Shown here piece by piece: positions 25,859-34,113 of a DNA stretch of 64,000 nt. The notes beneath the pieces were generated by a model. That model was not told the DNA's origin and made no database searches. It saw only the letters and a program-made list of their open reading frames with translations. Numbering within the stretch: position 1 is the first letter of the stretch; every line of letters begins with the position of its first letter. The position numbers and the translations under genes were made by a program. This DNA is from Enterobacteriaceae bacterium 4M9 (GTDB taxonomy: Bacteria; Pseudomonadota; Gammaproteobacteria; Enterobacterales; Enterobacteriaceae), in NCBI GenBank assembly GCA_010092695.1, contig JAADJJ010000001.1, positions 3,100,001 to 3,164,000 of the forward strand, in the 5' to 3' direction.

Positions 25859-26709
25859 TTCTTGCCGGGCATCACGTAGACCCCGGACTGTATCAGGTAA
25901 CGTTCTGCGCCTTCGATACGCGCGACGGCCTGCGGACCGTGTCGCGCCACCAGCAGCGCCAGCAAGCGTTCAGAAAGGCCAATACCGGCAACCACGGAAG
26001 GGAAGAATGAGGGACTGTCGGTTGCAAAAAACAACGTCACATCGGCTTCCTGCGCCAGCGGTGCCAGCGGGGAATCACTTAGCGCAACAATGCGCATCCC
26101 GGCACGACGAGCGGCACTCAGCACTTGTAGCGTTTCGCGGGAGTACGGTGCAAACCCAACAATCACCAGCACGTCCTGCGCGGTAAAATCGCGGGTAAAC
26201 ATCTCATCATTCCCGGCAAAACCATCAATCAACGAGACACGGTGTTTGAACAGCCGCCAGACATAATACAGCGACCACGCAATCGGGAAACTGGCGCGAA
26301 AGCCACACACATAGACGTGCGCTGCACTTTCCATCACTTCCACTGCCTGCTCCAGCGTGGCGGCATTGTCCTGCTGGCTGCGCGCCAGGTTATCGGCCTG
26401 CGCGGCGAGCATCTGCTCGCTCAGCGTCGGGCTTTTATCGCGCACCAGCTTCTCAGCCTTCGCCGCGTAACCTTCCGCGCTCAGTCCCAGTTCGTCGATA
26501 AAATCATTTTTCAGTTCAACCCAGCCAGAATAGCCCAGTCGCTGAGCCAGGCGTAACAGTGTGGCGGGCTTCACACTGGCGAGCGTGGAGAAACTGCGCA
26601 TCGACATCACCACCACTTCATTGGCGTGCTCAAGCGTGAACGCCGCAGCACGCTGAAGCTCCGGCGTCAGCTGCGAAAAGTTGTCGATTATCGTCTGTCT
26701 GGCGCTCAT
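25849..26709 (-). CDS. MurR/RpiR-family transcriptional regulator
   Basis: A 286-residue regulator with an N-terminal RpiR helix-turn-helix (SMRSFSTLASVKPATLLRLAQRLGY) and a C-terminal SIS sugar-phosphate-binding domain (VYVCGFRASFPIAWSLYY, VLVIVGFAPYSRETL). Such proteins usually sense a phosphorylated sugar or related metabolite and control the adjoining operon. The ATG at 26709 gives the normal family start MSARQTI; an upstream open extension to 26940 is not needed. It lies just upstream of the aminotransferase-CMD-C45 operon on the same strand and probably controls it. Confidence 0.85.
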   Translation of the reverse strand: MSARQTIIDNFSQLTPELQRAAAFTLEHANEVVVMSMRSFSTLASVKPATLLRLAQRLGYSGWVELKNDFIDELGLSAEGYAAKAEKLVRDKSPTLSEQMLAAQADNLARSQQDNAATLEQAVEVMESAAHVYVCGFRASFPIAWSLYYVWRLFKHRVSLIDGFAGNDEMFTRDFTAQDVLVIVGFAPYSRETLQVLSAARRAGMRIVALSDSPLAPLAQEADVTLFFATDSPSFFPSVVAGIGLSERLLALLVARHGPQAVARIEGAERYLIQSGVYVMPGKKPL

Positions 26710-27513
26710 GGCGTGATCCCGGCAGGCGGCAGCGGAACCGTTCCCCTGCCCTTTCCCCACCAATCTAGCGGATTTTGCAAAGAGAATTAAGTAGTAATCA
26801 ACCACTTCAGCGGCAAGTGGTTGCCAGTCTGAGCGTAAAATTAACACGTCGCCCTGCTCGTTCTGTTCAGCTATACCGCCATATCGGGTTGTCTGACTCA
26901 CATGAAAAGTGTCTGCATGATGATAAACACCGCTGACCACAGCGAGTCTGGCACCACATACTTACCGGCCAGACCAAAAGTGCACAGCAACGGCAAGTAT
27001 TCCTGAGAAACGAATCACACGTGAAACACAATAATTTGGGGGGCTGCATATTATCCGTGCAACAGCATCAGTTTCGCGATAACCATTGATATCATAATCG
27101 TCACGACAATAAATTATTAACGCGTAATATCAAATATAAATCACACCCCATAACCACGATATTATTACTGATATCATGAGGATTTTCCTAAATAAGGAAA
27201 TTAATTTCACACCAATGATCTGTCTGGCGGGCGATGTATTCTTACACTTCCCTTACAAAACATAGTATTTACTTTACTTTAAGAGCTTTCCTAGCAAATT
27301 CTCACCGTATTTACGGGATAGTGTATCCGCCTGAAATGTTTCAGCATGGATATATTTAGCGCCATTACGGCAAGTTTCTGGATGTCATATTTCGCGACCC
27401 TTATCTTTTATTTCCCGGCCCGCTGAACGCCTGGTTATTTTCGGATGCTGGTCGCCTGGTTTATGCGCTATCCCATACGCTGTTAGCGATAATGTCTTTC
27501 GTGAGGGTTTGCT
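26710..27513. other. Long region between the RpiR regulator and rcsA
   Basis: This 804-base region has two parts. Up to about 27015 it may hold worn coding remnants. On the minus strand 26898-27014 reads as 38 hydrophobic residues (including LAGKYVVPDSLWSAVFIIMQ) ending in a stop, like the end of a membrane protein, but it has no start. From about 27060 it is AT-rich and is the control region of rcsA, with an RcsAB-like box at 27280. Confidence 0.4.
27280..27293 (+). promoter_or_regulatory. RcsAB-box candidate upstream of rcsA
   Basis: TAAGAGCTTTCCTA matches the RcsAB-box consensus TAAGAATATTCCTA at 11 of 14 positions; the three differences lie in the centre. It is 220 bases upstream of the rcsA start. 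Autoactivation of rcsA through such a box is known in E. coli and Klebsiella. Confidence 0.6.
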
Positions 27514-28137
27514 ATGTCAACAATAATTATGGACTTATGCAGCTACACCCGACTTGGATTAACGGGCTATCTGGTCAGCCGAGGGATAAGAAAACGGCAT
27601 ATTGCCAGTGTGGAAACCGCTGACGAACTGGCCCACGCTTGTTCAGCGATACAACCTCATGTGGTGTTTATTAATGAAGACTGTTTTATTCATGACCCTC
27701 AGCACAGTCAGTATATTAAACAGGTTATTAATCAGCACCCCAGCACGCTGTTTATCGTCTTTATGGCAATTGCCAATATTCACTTTGACGAATATTTACG
27801 GGTACGAAAAAATCTGTTAATCAGCTCTAAATCACTCAAGCCCGAAACGCTGGATGACATTCTGAGTGATTTTTTAACATCGGCTGAGTTGCCAACGTCG
27901 CGCAATAATTTACCCACACTGTCACTGAGCCGCACAGAATCCAGTATGTTAAAAATGTGGATGTCGGGCCAGAATACCATTCAGATTTCCGATCAGATGA
28001 ATATCAAAGCTAAGACGGTTTCATCTCATAAAGGAAATATTAAGAAAAAAATAAAAACCCATAATAAACAGGTGATTTACCATGTCGTACGTCTTGCAGA
28101 TAACGTCACAAACGGGATTTTTGTGAATATGCGCTGA
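27514..28137 (+). CDS. rcsA: Capsule/colanic acid co-activator RcsA
   Basis: A 207-residue LuxR-type regulator that pairs with RcsB at RcsAB boxes to switch on colanic acid or capsule genes. The C-terminal helix-turn-helix NTIQISDQMNIKAKTVSSHK is nearly identical to E. coli RcsA, and the start MSTIIMDLCSYTRLGLTGYL is the same. The receiver-like N-terminal half has no phosphorylation site. It follows a long AT-rich control region, as expected for an H-NS-silenced, self-activating gene. Confidence 0.98.
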   Translation: MSTIIMDLCSYTRLGLTGYLVSRGIRKRHIASVETADELAHACSAIQPHVVFINEDCFIHDPQHSQYIKQVINQHPSTLFIVFMAIANIHFDEYLRVRKNLLISSKSLKPETLDDILSDFLTSAELPTSRNNLPTLSLSRTESSMLKMWMSGQNTIQISDQMNIKAKTVSSHKGNIKKKIKTHNKQVIYHVVRLADNVTNGIFVNMR

Positions 28138-28291
28138 GGGTTCATTACGCGGCCATTACGGCCTGTCTGTCATTCGCTGACACTTTCTCATAGCCACAGC
28201 AAACGCACGCGGGAACGAGAGAGTGTAGCTTTAGCCACTCGAAGAAAGACGCCCCGCGCGCTTGCGTGTAACAAAGGCGCGGCCGCGGCTT

Positions 28292-28480
28292 TTATTCACA
28301 TTTTTCGACAAAAATCCCGTCTGCATGGCCTATTTCGTTAAAAAACCAGATGCCCATAGGGTAATCCTCAAGCGAAACAAGATACATCGTCCCTTCGTTA
28401 AACGGCTCTACCGCCAGCACCACGCCAGGACGGCGCGGTCCACCATCCGTTTTCACTGTCACCCGATCGTTAACATTCAT
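28292..28480 (-). CDS. dsrB: DsrB family protein
   Basis: A 62-residue protein that matches E. coli DsrB over its full length (MNVNDRVTVKTDGGPRRPGV, GIWFFNE, IFVEKCE). Its function is unknown; in E. coli its expression depends on RpoS. The ATG at 28480 has AGGAGAG upstream, better supported than an earlier start at 28516. It converges with rcsA. Confidence 0.95.
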   Translation of the reverse strand: MNVNDRVTVKTDGGPRRPGVVLAVEPFNEGTMYLVSLEDYPMGIWFFNEIGHADGIFVEKCE

Positions 28481-28639
28481 AAAGTTATCTCTCCTTTGTG
28501 TTGCCAGTGTACTCAAACGGCCGACTTTTTAAAGTTATGGCATGACCTGAACAACCTTGCCAGCACGCGAGTGCTGATTAATTCACCGTATCAGCAGCGT
28601 CTATACTCACAGATGATCTTATCGTCAGGGGGAACTGCC

Positions 28640-28873
28640 ATGAAAACGGACAAAGCATATAGCGAAACCGTGCATCGCGAGGTAGGCGTTGATGTTGACG
28701 CGCTACTGGCTGCCATTAGCGACATTGCACAACACGAGGTTCATTACCCAGCCCATGTAGATAATCCTGAACAGATGAGCGTGGATGGTAGAAACTTTGG
28801 CAGCTGGAACGAGCTTGCCGATGCCTTTGAACTGGATATCCATGATTTCAGCGTGTCTGAGCTAAATCGCTGA
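28640..28873 (+). CDS. yodD: Stress-associated small protein YodD
   Basis: A 77-residue acidic soluble protein matching E. coli YodD (VDVDALLAAI, SVDGRNFGSWNELADAFELD). E. coli YodD is induced by peroxide, copper and acid, but its action is unknown. The ATG at 28640 has CAGGGGGAA upstream. It faces the dsrA sRNA gene. Confidence 0.94.
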   Translation: MKTDKAYSETVHREVGVDVDALLAAISDIAQHEVHYPAHVDNPEQMSVDGRNFGSWNELADAFELDIHDFSVSELNR

Positions 28874-28893
28874 AGGCGAAGCGTGCGAGGAAT

Positions 28894-28986
28894 AAAAAAA
28901 TCCCGACGCAAGCGCCGGGATGCAAACCTGCCAGAGGCAAGAAACACTTGAAAATTCGTTAACACCAGGGAAAATCTGATGTGGCG
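28894..28986 (-). ncRNA. dsrA: DsrA small regulatory RNA
   Basis: On the minus strand the sequence starts near CGCCACATCAGATTTTCC, followed by TGGTGTTAACGAATTTTC and TTTCTTGCC. It ends in the terminator hairpin ATCCCGGCGCTTGCGTCGGGAT plus a T run. The first stem-loop and the rpoS- and hns-pairing segments are recognisably those of E. coli DsrA; the middle has diverged. It would bind Hfq, activate rpoS translation at low temperature and repress hns. The order dsrB-yodD-dsrA is the E. coli order. Ends are approximate. Confidence 0.88.
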
Positions 28987-28987
28987 T

Positions 28988-29421
28988 TAACATATCGATA
29001 ATGTTTTTTTAAAACAAGCATTCATTTATATAAAAAACAGCTTTCTAGATACATATTCACGAGACAAATAACTTTACCATCGCTAATCACACGGTTTTAC
29101 AGGCATTTTTAGGCTTAGCATCCTGATGATACTGCGCTGAAATTAAGATTATTCTCACCAAGCGCATAACTCTGAAATCCATAAAAATCGCAGAGTTTCA
29201 TACCAAAAGAAATCGCCCGCGGTCGCATTCTTGCCTGCCTGAACAATACATTCTGCGCCTGCAGGGCCTCCGGCTAAAAAGTGATGAAAAACAATTTACT
29301 TACCTGAGCGCCCGCCTCGCCTGCTCACAATGCAATGGGATTGCACCATCCGTCTCCCTGCGCGCTACGTCTGCAACCCGAATTGGCCAACCATCCAGTG
29401 CAGTGAAAAATCCGCCGCACT
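28988..29421. other. Intergenic region between dsrA and dgcQ
   Basis: These 434 bases hold the dsrA promoter (AT-rich, TATCGAT near 29000 on the minus strand) and then a stretch with no gene I can support. E. coli has yedP (a mannosyl-3-phosphoglycerate phosphatase) here; I see no trace of it. Confidence 0.35.
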
Positions 29422-31086
29422 CTACCCCTCGCTGCACACCTGGTTACGGCCACCCTGCTTCGCTTTATACAAACGCCCGTCGGCAACATTCTGTAAATGC
29501 TCAAAATCGTAATCACCGCTTTCCTGCGAGGAACTGACGCCAAAGGAGGCACTGATGTGCAGCGTATCGCCATTGCGGATTAGTAGCTCTTTCACACTCA
29601 GCCGCTCGCGGATACGCTCGGCGACCTCGGCTGCCTGTGCCATGGTCGCCCCTGGCAGCACCACGCAAAACTCTTCTCCACCGACGCGCCCGGCAATATC
29701 TTCACCGCGTAGTGAGCCGCTAATGATGCCTGCCGCATGACTGAGCACTCGGTCCCCGGCATCGTGACCAAAGCGGTCGTTAATGCTTTTGAAATGATCC
29801 AGATCGAGCTGGATGACAGAGAACGGCTGACCACGCGAACGGCATTCTTTCGCAAACGTCTGCGCATGTTCGAAAAATGCCCCGCGATTGAACAAACGCG
29901 TTAGCGTGTCGTAATTGGCGCGCCATGTCAGTCGCGACTGCAACGACATCATATCGTTGACCAGGCGGCGGATGACTATCCAGGAGCCGAGCAACATTAG
30001 CGTGAACAGCAACCACAGCAGCAACAGCACAATGCTGATGCGACCAAATTCACCGCGTACACCTTCATCAAGGGTATGAACTTTGATCAGCACGCCGTCA
30101 AAAGTATTGAGCTTATCCCAGGTGACAAAATTGCCATCCATGCGCAATTCCCCTTCATTACTCAGCTCCATACTGCGGGCAATTTCCGCAAACTGGCTCT
30201 GGGTGAACTGAGGTCTGTCACTCTGCGGTTTGGTAGAGGCAATGACGTTGAACTTGCGGTCATAAAGTAAAATGGTGCTTTCATCGTCTTCAGGCATCGC
30301 ACTGGCAAGAAATTTATTCATGGCAGGGATGGTAAAATCCATCGCCAACACGCCATACCAACGGTCCTGATAATCCAGCGGCACGCTGGCGGTAATGACC
30401 TGGTCTTTTTTGCGCGTCGGGTCCCAGGAATGCTCCCAGCGCAGCGCTCGTGTGTGATTATCACGTTCATCGTGCTGGGCGAAGTACGGGCGAGATACCT
30501 GGCGAGCATAGCGGGCAATAAGCGAGTCATCATTCTTGCCCGGAAGGCTGGAAATATAATACCCGGCGCGCGAAACATAATAGGTACGGCGCTGCAGGTC
30601 ACGGCGGGTATCCGACAGTTCCAGAATATAGCTAAACTCAAGCGCAGCGCTCAGTTCGCTGTGCAGGATGGTTTCATCGCGCATCAGCAGTGCATTGGCG
30701 CTGACAAAGTCATCGGAAACACCGCTTAACGGCATGCTGCGACCGGGATCCAGCCGAATCTGCCAGTGTGGCTCGCGTCGCAGGGCGTCAAATTCAGCCA
30801 TCGCCTGACGCGATTTATCCGTAGAAATGGGATACTGCAACGCGTAACGCATGGTGTTGCGGAAAAACAGCAAGTTATCAATGCTATGCTGCAACTGACG
30901 GTCAAGTGAGGTCGCGATATTATCCAGCGTATTGCGCTGAGACGAGATATAGGCGTGTTCAAGTACCACCATCTCGCGCCAGGTCAGCAGTGTGGAGCAG
31001 ACAAACACCACAAGAAAGCAGATATTTACAACCCGGTGTGGGTTTTTGACACGGCCAGTTTGTTGCTGATTTCGGTCCGCAGACAC
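29422..31086 (-). CDS. dgcQ: Diguanylate cyclase DgcQ
   Basis: A 554-residue inner-membrane enzyme making cyclic di-GMP from two GTP. One membrane helix lies near the start (VVNICFLVVFVCSTLLTW). A periplasmic sensory part of about 300 residues and a second helix pair (ISIVLLLLWLLFTLMLLGSWI) precede a GGDEF domain. The active-site GGEEF is intact near residue 465, with DLDHFKSINDRFGHDAGD before it. E. coli DgcQ (YedQ) can drive cellulose production. It stands alone after yodC. Confidence 0.95.
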   Translation of the reverse strand: MSADRNQQQTGRVKNPHRVVNICFLVVFVCSTLLTWREMVVLEHAYISSQRNTLDNIATSLDRQLQHSIDNLLFFRNTMRYALQYPISTDKSRQAMAEFDALRREPHWQIRLDPGRSMPLSGVSDDFVSANALLMRDETILHSELSAALEFSYILELSDTRRDLQRRTYYVSRAGYYISSLPGKNDDSLIARYARQVSRPYFAQHDERDNHTRALRWEHSWDPTRKKDQVITASVPLDYQDRWYGVLAMDFTIPAMNKFLASAMPEDDESTILLYDRKFNVIASTKPQSDRPQFTQSQFAEIARSMELSNEGELRMDGNFVTWDKLNTFDGVLIKVHTLDEGVRGEFGRISIVLLLLWLLFTLMLLGSWIVIRRLVNDMMSLQSRLTWRANYDTLTRLFNRGAFFEHAQTFAKECRSRGQPFSVIQLDLDHFKSINDRFGHDAGDRVLSHAAGIISGSLRGEDIAGRVGGEEFCVVLPGATMAQAAEVAERIRERLSVKELLIRNGDTLHISASFGVSSSQESGDYDFEHLQNVADGRLYKAKQGGRNQVCSEG

Positions 31087-31351
31087 GACAGCTCTCCCTG
31101 ATATTCAAGATACGTCTTTAGCAGATAAGCCTGTTTGAGCCTGAAACGCTATGATGCCGGACCTATTTTGCCAGACATCCCGCATCCACACTCAGGAAAA
31201 TTCTTAACAGACCGCATGTTTCAGGGACATTGCGCCCACGGAAAACCCTGGCAGGAATACCTGGCCTGCAGGCCCAATGTGTAACGCAGAGATGACTGGC
31301 GGCACAGGAACGTGCCGCCTCAGACACGGTAATAAACGTCGGCGTCAGACA

Positions 31352-31534
31352 TCACTCCTGGACACCATTTTCGCGCTTGCCAGCGCGTAGCTCTTCCTCA
31401 CGAAATGCCTCGCGCTGGACCGCAAAACCGTTATACCAGCGGCATTCCACCATGCCGCTGGCAAATCCGGTGACAATCATGCGCTGACCGCCGTTTTTAT
31501 GCCTGACCTCATCACTGATCACAAAAAGCATCAT
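31352..31534 (-). CDS. yodC: YodC family protein (DUF2158)
   Basis: A 60-residue protein matching E. coli YodC; the core GGQRMIVTGFASGMVECRWY is typical of DUF2158. It is probably a small beta-barrel-like fold of unknown role. It lies between dgcQ and yedI as in E. coli. Confidence 0.92.
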   Translation of the reverse strand: MMLFVISDEVRHKNGGQRMIVTGFASGMVECRWYNGFAVQREAFREEELRAGKRENGVQE

Positions 31535-31626
31535 TGCGTCTCCTGTTCAGTCTGGGGAAACCCACTACAGCGTAGCCAGGAAAAACGCGTTTTGCTCGCT
31601 GTGGCGTTCAGCTTTTTCTTAATTAT

Positions 31627-32541
31627 TTAGTGCGCGCTTTTGCCACGCAGGCGATTAATTCCGTTCACAATCAACACCACCGCGCCGCCGACAATAAAAC
31701 CCAGCACCAGATTAATGAGTACCGGCAGCACAGATGCAATCAGCACTCCGCCCTGAGCGGCAAAGCCTTCAATGGCATGGCCCAGCGGTGCGATACCGTG
31801 TACCAGAATGCCGCCGCCGACGAGGAACATCGCCAGCGTGCCAATGATCGACAGTGATTTCATCAGCCACGGTGCCAGCGCCAACAGGCCTTTACCTGTG
31901 GCACGCGCAAGCGCAGAGGTGCGCTCAACCAGCCAGTAGCCCATATCATCAAGCCGCACAATCAGCCCCACCAGGCCATAAACCCCTATTGTCACCAGAA
32001 TAGCAATGCCGGAAAGCACCAGCACCTGAGTCAGCAGCGGCGCGTCGGCCACAATCCCCAGCGTGATAGCGACAATTTCTGCCGATAAAATAAAATCGGT
32101 GCGTACTGCACCTTTAATTTTATCGCGCTCAAACGCTTTAGGATCCTGAGCCGCAATGGCCTCCAGACGCTGTTGGCGCTCCTGCGGACTTTGCTTTTTA
32201 CCGCGCGAACGCAGGCTTTCCAGCACCTTCTCCACGCCTTCAAAACACAAAAATGCGCCTCCCAGCATCAGAAGCGGTGTGATGGCCCATGGCGCAAATG
32301 CGCTGATAACAAGCGCCAGCGGCACCAGTATCAACTTGTTGACGAAAGAGCCTTTCGCCACGCCCCAGACCACCGGCAGCTCACGGTTGGCGCGCACGCC
32401 CGTCACCTGCTGCGCATTAAGCGAGAGATCGTCGCCTAACACCCCGGCTGTCTTTTTTGCTGCCAGTTTCCCCATCACTGAAATGTCATCCAGCAGCGTG
32501 GCGATATCATCCAGCAGCGTTAACAAACTACTTCCGGCCAA
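31627..32541 (-). CDS. yedI: DUF808 inner-membrane protein YedI
   Basis: A 304-residue protein with about six hydrophobic segments and a conserved N-terminus (MAGSSLLTLLDDIATLLDDI) that fits E. coli YedI. Its function is unknown. The segment LRSRGKKQSPQERQQRLEAI forms a charged cytoplasmic loop. It is divergent from yedA. Confidence 0.95.
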   Translation of the reverse strand: MAGSSLLTLLDDIATLLDDISVMGKLAAKKTAGVLGDDLSLNAQQVTGVRANRELPVVWGVAKGSFVNKLILVPLALVISAFAPWAITPLLMLGGAFLCFEGVEKVLESLRSRGKKQSPQERQQRLEAIAAQDPKAFERDKIKGAVRTDFILSAEIVAITLGIVADAPLLTQVLVLSGIAILVTIGVYGLVGLIVRLDDMGYWLVERTSALARATGKGLLALAPWLMKSLSIIGTLAMFLVGGGILVHGIAPLGHAIEGFAAQGGVLIASVLPVLINLVLGFIVGGAVVLIVNGINRLRGKSAH

Positions 32542-32719
32542 AATAACCTTCCTTTTTATTTTGTTGAATTCCGGCTAAGTATGGAGCAAAAACTCAACTG
32601 CCGAAACTCCCCAGGTGGCATGAAAAAATAACCGCGCAATGGCACTAAAATCTCTCGCCAGCCGCCGTCATTTCGCGTTTACTGTTTCCCCTTTACTTTT
32701 ATTTACGCAGAGAGGACGT

Positions 32720-33634
32720 ATGCGTATTGCTCGCTGGCTACCGCTGGCAGGCGCACTGTTTGCGCTCTACATCATCTGGGGTTCAACCTACTTTGTTATT
32801 CGCCTGGGGGTTGAAAGCTGGCCACCGCTGACAATGGCAGGCGTGCGCTTTCTGTGCGCAGGGCTGCTGCTGCTCAGCGTGCTGCTGGCGCGCGGACACC
32901 GCCTGCCGCCGCTGCGTGAAATGCGCAATGCCGCGCTGGTTGGTCTACTGCTGCTGGCAATGGGCAACGGCACGGTGACCGTTGCTGAGCACCAGAATGT
33001 CCCTTCCGGCATCGCCGCTGTGATGGTCGCTACCGTGCCGCTGTTTACGCTCTGCTTTAGCCGCCTTTTTGGCATTCCAACGCGCGCACTGGAATGGCTC
33101 GGCATTGGCATCGGTCTGATTGGCATTATTCTGCTCAACAGCGGCGGTAACCTCAGTGGTAACCGCTGGGGCGCGCTGATGATTCTGGTTGGTTCACTAA
33201 GCTGGGCGTTTGGCTCGGTGTGGGGCTCGCGCATTGCACTGCCGAGTGGATTGATGGCGGGAGCAATTGAGATGCTGGCGGCGGGCGTAACTCTGCTGCT
33301 TGCCGCATTCGTCAGTGGTGAACGGATGACCCAGCCACCGACGCTACAGGGCATTCTGGCCGTGGGTTATCTGGCGCTTTTTGGCTCTATTATCGCCATC
33401 AGCGCCTATATGTTTCTTATTCGCAACGTCGCCCCGGCGATTGCCACCAGTTACGCTTACGTGAATCCGGTGGTGGCTGTGCTACTGGGGACAGGTTTTG
33501 CCGGTGAGAGCCTGAGCGGCATAGAATGGCTGGCATTGGCGGTGATTCTTCTGGCGGTCCTGCTGGTCACGCTGGGTAAATACCTGTTCCCGGCGCCGCC
33601 GGTGGTGAAACCCTGTGAAGGAGAAAGCCGCTAA
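32720..33634 (+). CDS. yedA: EamA-family inner-membrane transporter YedA
   Basis: A 304-residue drug/metabolite transporter with about ten membrane segments in two EamA halves (GALFALYIIWGSTYFVIRLG in the first, SYAYVNPVVAVLLGT in the second). The substrate is unknown. The ATG at 32720 has GAGAGGACG upstream and gives the E. coli start; a longer open frame to 32639 is rejected. Its end overlaps the convergent vsr gene by four bases. Confidence 0.95.
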   Translation: MRIARWLPLAGALFALYIIWGSTYFVIRLGVESWPPLTMAGVRFLCAGLLLLSVLLARGHRLPPLREMRNAALVGLLLLAMGNGTVTVAEHQNVPSGIAAVMVATVPLFTLCFSRLFGIPTRALEWLGIGIGLIGIILLNSGGNLSGNRWGALMILVGSLSWAFGSVWGSRIALPSGLMAGAIEMLAAGVTLLLAAFVSGERMTQPPTLQGILAVGYLALFGSIIAISAYMFLIRNVAPAIATSYAYVNPVVAVLLGTGFAGESLSGIEWLALAVILLAVLLVTLGKYLFPAPPVVKPCEGESR

Positions 33635-34113
33635 CCCTGGGGCGGCATGGCGGCGTGAATACCTCGCGTATCAATTTCAGCGTAGGTTCCGCCGCCGCAA
33701 ATCCACTCTTCGAGCCGCTCGGACAGGGCGTCGTCGTCAAGTTTTTCGCGCCCGCGCAGGGCGCACTCCCAGACAACCATGACGCGCCAGCCATCACCCA
33801 GCAAACGCGCAATATCGCGCTTATCACGCATGACATTGCTGTTGATTTTGCCCATCCAGAAATCGGTACGAGTAGCAGGCACTTTAAAGAGATAGCAGTC
33901 ATGGTGGTGCCAGAAGCAGCCGTGGGTAAAGATAATGCAGCGCCAGTCGTCGAGCACAAAATCAGGCCTACCAGCGAGTTGCGCGTCCTGCGTGCGAAAA
34001 GGAATATCGCGTTCAGCCAGCAGTCCGGCGAGGCGTTTTTCAATGGCGGTATCACGCGTGGCGATGGCGCGCATATTTTTGCTGCGCACTGCCCTGCTGT
34101 GAACGTCCGCCAT
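33631..34113 (-). CDS. vsr: Very-short-patch mismatch repair endonuclease
   Basis: A 160-residue enzyme that nicks 5' of the T in T:G mismatches formed when Dcm-methylated cytosine deaminates. The catalytic Asp is in AGRPDFVLDD, and the metal and active-site histidines are in FTHGCFWHHHDC. It begins directly after the dcm stop codon, with no gap, so it depends on coupling to dcm, as in E. coli where the two overlap. Confidence 0.97.
   Translation of the reverse strand: MADVHSRAVRSKNMRAIATRDTAIEKRLAGLLAERDIPFRTQDAQLAGRPDFVLDDWRCIIFTHGCFWHHHDCYLFKVPATRTDFWMGKINSNVMRDKRDIARLLGDGWRVMVVWECALRGREKLDDDALSERLEEWICGGGTYAEIDTRGIHAAMPPQG

Noticed and set aside
28262..28639. Upstream extension of the yodD frame across dsrB
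   Set aside because: Homology and the ribosome site place the yodD start at 28640; the extension runs antisense to dsrB.
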